Shown one piece after another: positions 57,829 to 64,000 of a DNA stretch of 64,000 nt (its first letter is position 1; each line of letters begins with the position of its first letter). The notes beneath the pieces were generated by a model. The model was not told the origin of the DNA. It did not search any database and worked only from the letters and a program-made list of their open reading frames with translations. The stretch covers positions 1 to 64,000 of the forward strand of contig JANBQC010000007.1 of NCBI GenBank assembly GCA_027576995.1, given 5' to 3'. This DNA is from Dimargaris cristalligena. Lineage: Eukaryota > Kickxellomycota > Dimargaritomycetes > Dimargaritales > Dimargaritaceae. A program made the translations under genes and the position numbers.

Positions 57829-60245
57829 CTACATTTTGCAGCGCCTCATTACACAGGCCAAGCCGGTGACCGCCATGACAGTGACAGCGAGCCATCCGTA
57901 ACCCAGCCAGCGGGTCTGCCGGTCGTGCTGCAGAATGGCCCGGTGGTACGGAGTCCGACTGAACGACACCATGGTATACAGCGGAACCACCCAGCGCGGA
58001 AACCATCGGTGGAGATAGCCTTCAATAGTCTTGCGGAGCAGGTAGCGCCGGCTAGTGACCAACGAGCGCATTTCAATGTAGTTGACCATTGCCAAATCAC
58101 AAATGGCTACCGCATCCCGGTGCCGCACCTCGGTATATTCGGCGAGGGCCTGGGCTAAATCACCATCGCGGTCACAGTCGCCGTCGCCGGTGGTTTTGGC
58201 TGGGGGATTGGTCGTAGACGTTGCGGCAGTCCCGGGGTCGGGGGTGGCGGGCAGGGGGTAACCCACCACATCGTGTTGGTCCAGAATGCTAAAGAGCACC
58301 TCCACATCCTCAAATCCACAGTTCATGCCCTGGCCGTAAAAAGGCACCATGCTGTGGGCCGCATCGCCGATAATGACCATTTTGTCCTCGTAGTGGTAGG
58401 GGTGGCACTTCACAGACATCAGGGACCCCCGGGGATTGGTAAAAAAATCCACGCACAACCGGTCCCGGCCCATGAGCGGGAGGGCGTCCGGGAAGAAGGT
58501 CTCAAAAAAGGCCACAAGTTCAGCCTCGGTGGTAATTTCCTCGAATTTCTCGTACGGCATAAATAAGGTGCAGGTGAAGGATTGGTCCAGATTGGGCAGC
58601 GCAATCATCATAAATGTATGCCGAGGCCAGATGTGGAGGTGGTTGCGGTTCATGCGAAAGTCGGTGGAGCCATCTTCATTTTCGAGTGGGGGGATGGTGA
58701 GTTCGCGGTAACCGTGTGTGATGTACTCCTGTGTATAATCCATTCTGGTGGAATATGTTATGGTTTGGGGAATAATTGCATACTATTACTAGAATATTAA
58801 TAATGGCACAGGTGTGTGTGTGTGTGTTCGAGAAATAATGAGAGCGGATAAATAAAGGCCGGGTAGTATACATATGGAAGTTGATCAGAATATTGAAACC
58901 AGCGGGTTTACCTTGTTCGGCGCATCAGCTGGCGGCGACAAGTGGAGTAGCTGCCGTCAGCACCCACGATCAAATCAGCCTGTACCGTTAAATGTTCCCC
59001 AGTAGACCTACACGGGGTGCCATTCGCGTGTTTCCGGAAGGATGCAGGAAATATAGATTAGTGAATGCCCTGACGGGAACCATTTGGTGCGTTTTAGCAA
59101 GAACCCTCTAGTTATTGGTTTATATCCAGCATCGGGAGGGGGTAACATCCTGTAAAGTAAAACTACAAAACCGAGGAGCTCTCTAGACCGTATTATGTAT
59201 GGCAACAGGAATTAGATGGAGCGTGGACATTTCCCAAATTTACCCGGTATTCAACTTTTAGGCATCTATAAACTAAGCACTTACTTGTTCATGAATGTGG
59301 CCTCACGGCGGTCCAGGTCGCACGTTTGTAATGCGTGATTAAAGTGAATACGCACATTCCCGAATGCCTCGACACTATCCAGAAGTTTTATGTTGAGACC
59401 GGCTCGGTCGACCGAGTTAATACACTAGTGGGGGATACGATGCATGGGATAGTAAGGTGATATAATTTCGGAGAAAGTCGAAATACAAGAAATAGCCGAA
59501 GGGTTTAATGCATTATTGATGAAGTATTATAGAATTAGGGAGCGTAGTCAGAGTCCCCTTAAGGGAGTAATGCTTCCAAGCCCCACACACTCGCATGGGC
59601 AGTGGTATTTTCTGCATAATTTAACAGTGCCCCAGTAAATATGCAGTGACCTGCCGGATGGCTTCCATAAACACACGTATATTTCTGAGGTGGAGGATAA
59701 TGCTTGAATTCTCCAACGAACCTAAATAATTTGATGGGGTATCAGCAGGTAAATTCTCATATGACCCCATGCTAATCATTCCAAGTCGTATATATATATA
59801 TATGTGTGTGGATGTGGATGTGTAATACTTGACACAGCCTATAGGGGGTTGATAAATAACTAATAGATATTTTACTTACATAGCCAAAGACACTGTACAC
59901 CTGGCTAGTTTGCTGCCCGGCCAGATCGTGGATCATGCGTCCTCTCATTGGAATAGCCAGGTCCATAATTTCCGCATCGAGGCCCAGTCCAGTCTGGTGA
60001 AGCGCCGACAGCCCGCGCACGGAGAGGGCCAAGTTAATCGACCGCTGGGACTGGGCCGGGTTAGCAGTGGCAGTAGTAGTAGTAGCGGGCCGCCGCATAT
60101 CGGGGCGGGCCTCGTACAGGTCCACCCACCACCCGCGCTGGGCAAAGTAAATGGCGGCGAGGGAGCCAACGGGACCGGCGCCTACGATACAGACTCGACG
60201 GGGGCCCGGAACGGCTTCGACGGACGAGGGGGGGTCGGGCGACAT
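57829..60245 (-). CDS. kmo: Kynurenine 3-monooxygenase (505 aa, 4 exons)
   Basis: FAD- and NADPH-dependent hydroxylase that makes 3-hydroxykynurenine in tryptophan breakdown, the route to NAD; usually on the mitochondrial outer membrane. Exons 59880-60245, 59285-59424, 58912-59007, 57829-58744; 1518 nt, phases continuous. I use the ATG at 60245 (MSPDPPSSVEAV); the longer frame starts at a GTG. Seen: Rossmann GxGxxG at residues 22-27 (VCIVGAGPVGS), the RSINLALSVRG and MIHDLAGQQ motifs, DLIVGADGSYSTCRRQLM, DYTQEYITHGYRELTIPP, and IIGDAAHSMVPFYGQGMN, the last binding FAD. An insert of about 35 aa (Pro/Thr/Asp-rich) lies before the YNYIEM-like NYIEMRSLV segment. The C-terminus has a hydrophobic helix (WLAVTVMAVTGLACV), the membrane anchor. 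Length is close to the human enzyme (486 aa). Confidence 0.95.
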
Positions 60246-61490
60246 GGGGGGGCCACTGGCAGTCGGAGGAATGGGGGGTGGCGGGTACAGCACGCGTGTT
60301 TAGGGTCCCCTAACAAAATGAGCGAAGGGCAATGTAGGGCTATAGTCTTTGAGTGCGGAGGGGGGAATGCGAAGAAGAACACAGGGGTTAAGTTTAGTGC
60401 GAAACCAAGCTCATGGGAGCAAGACCGGGAGGGAGAAGGAAAAAGGGAATGAGAGAGGTACTAAGGGGAGACACTCCTCGCTATGCTAACCAATACGAGA
60501 GGGTGGGGAGAAAAAATGCGGAAGAGATAATATACAGGCGCCAAGGATGGTTGGGGTGGTGGTAGGTTATATAAATGCGCGATCCTTGCGATAAGTGGAG
60601 GAGTTGGGTGTCCTTTTCCCCGCCTTTCCTAGGCGGATAATTTTTACTTGCCGAATAAAATCGTATAGGTCGGTTCCGCTCCCCCAGAACTTCCTAGTCC
60701 CTTGCAGGCCACTCACGGGCAGAGAAGGTCTGCCTGTCCAGTGCCACCAGAGGTAGTTCCTAGGGAGGCTGAAGTAGCCCTTCTTTATCTTCCTCATCTA
60801 TCTCCGATAAAATTAGAACAATCTAATCATTGGGAAGCATGCCATACCCCTCGAGTTCGACTTCGGCTTCCGTCTCGGTGTATATGCTCTAGCCCAGAAA
60901 TGCGGCAAAATACTTTCCAGCCGCAGGGCGGCGATGACCCGAATCCACCAAAAGCCTCCCGCAAAGTTGACACAGTAAATTCTACACCCGGCACGTATTG
61001 CATGTGAAATCTGGTAGAGTCGCTGGAGTCCGATCGGGCAGGATATATCCCCTAAATCAGCCAGAGCGAACCACCAAGTATCTATAGCCTAAATAAAAAA
61101 GGTAGAGGGGAAGGGGGTACCTATGTATATTTATATAATTATATATAAACCATTCTGCACCCTCGGAAGGGAGCAATTTTACACGCGAACGGGTGATGGC
61201 GTATCACAGAATAATAAACTAGGATCGGTAAATATAAACCCTTCCTGAAGAGAAAAAAAAGGGGGACAGGGTAGGTTGGGACGATAACTTAATAGGCTAG
61301 GGTTGGAAAGCTGCACTGCCCGATTTTGTTTGGACTGAACGCAAAAAAATATATAGAGGAAGGATCGAGACTGAGAGAGAAATGGAAAACAGGGCGAAGC
61401 ACAGCGTCGTGGATATGTAAGAATAGGATAGGATAGGATAGGGTAGGGTCGGGTCGGGAGAAGGTAACAGATATGGACGGGGGGTCCTAT
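60246..61490. other. Spacer between KMO and SND1, with a pentanucleotide repeat
   Basis: Upstream region of KMO and 3' flank of SND1. Frames 60567-60797 and 60702-61007 are not supported. A (GGATA)n-like tract lies at 61423-61458. Confidence 0.5.
61423..61458. repeat. Pentanucleotide repeat (GGATA, drifting to GGGTA/GGGTC)
   Basis: About seven units, GGATA first, then GGGTA and GGGTC, in the presumed 3' UTR of the SND1 gene. The drift within the array resembles telomere-like or replication-slippage repeats but is short. Confidence 0.8.
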
Positions 61491-64000
61491 TTACTCGATA
61501 TTGTTGTCTTCGTCGTCGGCCATCGTATCACCGTACTCGAACATACCGTAATGGCACCGCTTAGCCTCTTCCAAGCACCGTAATAAATGCGCCAACTGAT
61601 TAGGGTTCCGTTTGCCTATTGGGTCTTGCTTGTTAACCAGAGCCAGACCGGCACGCACCAGATCAGCGTTGATGCTGGCCTCGAGACTATCCGACACGAC
61701 GGGGTCGTACAGAGTGACCTGCAGGACCACCGGGGGGGCGGGGGTGGGGAAAACGGCCGCGNNNNNNNCCGCCCCCTACTCACGTGACCTCCCGCCCCCT
61801 ACTAGCGAGCCCGCCCCCTACTAGCGAGCCCGCCCCCAACAAGCGAGCCCCCCCCCCCCCCCCCCCGGGGGCCGGGGGGGGCCGGGGGGGGGGGGGGGGT
61901 GGGCAAAACGGCCGCGGTTCCGTTGCTGGATGGGGCCGCCTGGCTCTTGCCGGCCGAGGGTAATTTCGTACGACCTTCAATGATGGCCACCAACTGGCGG
62001 TTCTCGATCATACTCCGTAGGCGCTCGTAGGCGTCCATGCCGTATTCCTGGTCCTTCGGAATGGCCTTGAGGCAGGCCAGCGAAGCCACATGGGCCTGGG
62101 CGGAGAGCTTGGCGAATGCCGCGGGGAGGGGTCGCAACCGGTTGAAGGGCAGGGCCTCGGAGTTACCGTAGTCAATGTAAAACACCTGGGCCACGTTATT
62201 CTGGATCTGGTCGATCCGGGCGCGGTACCACTGGTTGTCTATCGTAAACTGGGCGCAGCAGATGTCGCCCACCTTGGGCTGGAAGCCCGACGCAGTGGCA
62301 CTCATGATGGCCGCGGGGGTTTGGTGGTAGACGGAAGCCTCAGCCATGAGGTTTTCGAGTCCTGGGATGGCATCCTTCACGAACTGGAGGTAGAATTTAT
62401 TGCCGTCGATGATTTCCGACACGACCACGTCCACGTACTCGGGCGCAAACGACGCGGGTTCCTCCACCAGCTCCGGTCCGTTGGTCGAGGTCTCGCGTAC
62501 CTGTTTGGCGGGCTCGACGTGCTCTTCTTCCTCTCCCTCATAGTCTTCCCATTGACCGCGGCGGGCCGCCTGGGCGTTCCGCTCCGCTGTGAACAGCTGG
62601 GTAGAGTAGGGGCTTTGATTTGCGCTGTATTCGTGAATCGAGGCTAGACCGGCCTCGAGGAGAGTCAACGAGAAGTTCTCATTGTGGTTAAGCCATAATG
62701 TCCCAATGAAACCACCCGTCTTATCGATGGCCTCAAACTCCACTTCGACATCACGCTGCATACACTTTTCCAACGCCAGGTCCATCGCTTCGTCACCAAA
62801 AGGCTCAGAAGGGTCGGACATGGTGCGACCCACCCGGGGTACCCGTACCCCGGACAGGACGAGCGTGACCTTGGCCCGCTCTTTGGGCAAGTAGGCTTTG
62901 AAGCGGCCCCCGTTGGCAACGTGCTCAATGACGGCATGGACTCTGCCGCTCCGCTGGAGTGAAGGGAGGAACTGGCGGGCCCGACTGTGGGTCTCGGAGG
63001 CGTCGGTAACCCGGGGGGCGGTGGATTTCTTGCCACTGTGAATGCCCTTGCGTTCAGCGATAGCGTTATTTTCTACGGCCAAAAGTTGATCATAATGGGA
63101 GGAGCGGTCGTTGTCGTCCTTGCGGTGGCGAACCACTCCGGCCAGACCTAGTGCTACCAGCTGCTCGCCCACGTCAACGTGGTTTAAGGTCACAGTGGCG
63201 CACTGCCGGGCTTCAAACTCATCGGTAGCGGGACGAACAAAATCAATAATCACATCAACCTGATGCGAGGGACGGGCAGTACGGATTAGGGGGTGGCGGA
63301 TACATGCATAGTCACGGATGAGTACGGCAGAATGAGATACGGCAAATGCCTGACGATGGATCGATAGTCGGATTGATTGCATGCATATATTTATATATGG
63401 ATATAAATAAATATCTAGAGAGGGAAAGTAAGTGTGTGTGTGTGTAAACCTACCTGTTTACCAATTAACTTTTTACGCAAATATTCCTTAGCCTCCAAAT
63501 GATACCCAGCCTCGTTGGCGTCTTTAAGTTTGGGGGGTCGGAGACTAGCGAGCTGAATTTTCAATTCCTCGTCGTCGTCCACCCTGCGAATGTGCAGACC
63601 GTCAGCACTGGCGATCTTGACTACGGTGGCGCGGAAATGTTTCGAGGGGCGATCTGTTTCAGTTTTGGGCACATAGTTCTTCCAGAGTCGGAGACAGTTC
63701 TTCTGGGCGTACCGTTCGGCGGCCTGCAGTTTAGCAGGGCCCCCGGTGACCATGGATAGACTCCAATCGACGCACTTGGCCATGCCGCTGCTGACCAGGA
63801 GCTCGGCAATGTTACCGGCGGGATGAATGACGGAACCGACGAAGTTCTGGTTCGTACCGGCCAGTCCTTCCAAAATAACCCGAACGTCGCGTTGGAGCAA
63901 CCGGCATTCGACAAAGAACTTCGCCTCTTCACCAAAAGGCTCCACTAGATCGTCCATACCCGGTATACCCTTGCGGACAATCGGACACTTAATACCAGAA
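61491..64000 (-). CDS. snd1: Tudor-SN/SND1, C-terminal part (5' end beyond window)
   Basis: Staphylococcal-nuclease/Tudor protein acting in RNA metabolism and stress granules. Exons: 63454 to beyond 64000, 61905 (approximately)-63259, and 61491-61745 after an assembly break. The intron 63260-63453 has donor GTAGGT and acceptor CGCATCAG; the join reads LRKKLIGKQVDVIIDFVRP, as in the family. In order: SN2 (SGIKCPIVRKG, EAKFFVECRLLQRDV), SN3 (ATVTLNHVDVGEQLVALGLA), SN4 (LVLSGVRVPRVGR), a Tudor domain (EFGDICC-type region, NQWYRARIDQIQ, YIDYGNSEALPF) and the SN5 remnant (LQVTLYDPVVSDS, HLLRCLEEAKRCHYGMFEYG). The catalytic SN1 lies outside. A 7-N gap and duplicated low-complexity DNA interrupt the coding region between Tudor and SN5, so the frame appears broken there. 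Confidence 0.93.
61745..61916. other. Assembly gap with duplicated edges inside SND1
   Basis: Seven Ns lie at 61762-61768. The 17 bp to the left (61745-61761, TGGGGAAAACGGCCGCG) recur at 61900-61916 with one mismatch. Between them are a roughly 20-bp GC-rich tandem repeat (GCCCGCCCCCTACTAGCGA) and long C and G runs at about 61847-61899. Removing one copy and everything between restores continuity of the SND1 reading frame (NGTAAV, then PTPAPPVVLQV). Confidence 0.85.

Noticed and set aside
60567..61007. Overlapping frames upstream of KMO
   Set aside because: They are short and unlike known proteins, and the region carries the KMO promoter.
1..64000. CRISPR arrays, prophage, operons
   Set aside because: No regular direct repeats with spacers and no bacterial gene organisation; intron-bearing genes show that the DNA is eukaryotic.

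Overview
The window looks like nuclear DNA of an early-diverging filamentous fungus. Genes are eukaryotic: spliceosomal introns of about 70-320 nt with GTAAGT-like donors and CTAAC/CTAAT branch points, TATA-type promoters, GC-rich exons and AT-rich spacers. The conserved genes (Mediator subunit 13, TFIIH subunit TFB3/MAT1, CBF1-type bHLH factor, cyclophilin 40, kynurenine 3-monooxygenase, Tudor-SN/SND1 and an LRRC40 orthologue) fit a fungus outside the yeasts. A Zoopagomycota/Kickxellomycotina origin, perhaps a mycoparasite such as the Dimargaritales, is only a guess. I see no rRNA, tRNA, CRISPR array or intact transposon.

Layout. 1-12 kb: two secreted-protein genes (147 aa; 383 aa with one intron) and a tubby/LURP-like gene that starts with a 7-nt exon, all in AT-rich DNA. 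14-27 kb: three housekeeping genes on the minus strand (LRRC40-like, TFB3, and a six-exon MED13). 28-33.4 kb: a plus-strand coiled-coil gene cut into many small exons, invisible as a single ORF; its 3' joins are partly unresolved. 36-43 kb: a mitochondrial-type orphan, CBF1 (minus) and cyclophilin 40 (plus). 43.9-56 kb: accessory genes: a 129-aa secreted protein, a secreted SMP-30-like beta-propeller, a 94-aa secreted protein, a Gly/Tyr-rich protein with a folded core, and a two-exon gene coding for a signal peptide followed by an F-box. 57.8-64 kb: KMO (four exons, minus) and SND1 (minus, 5' end beyond the window), the latter interrupted by a 7-N gap flanked by a duplicated segment.

Two themes stand out. 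First, basal transcription regulators are well represented (MED13 in the Mediator kinase module, TFB3 in the TFIIH kinase module, CBF1), though on different transcripts. Second, six predicted secreted proteins lie in the gene-poor parts, five of them without a recognised enzymatic domain, most with a clear TATA box about 130-250 bp upstream of the ATG. The most unusual is the secreted F-box protein at 54.4-56.1 kb: F-box proteins normally act inside the cell as SCF ubiquitin-ligase adaptors, so a secreted one in a possibly parasitic fungus is a candidate host-directed effector. All exon joins were read by eye from splice signals, phase continuity and recalled family patterns; no database search was run.
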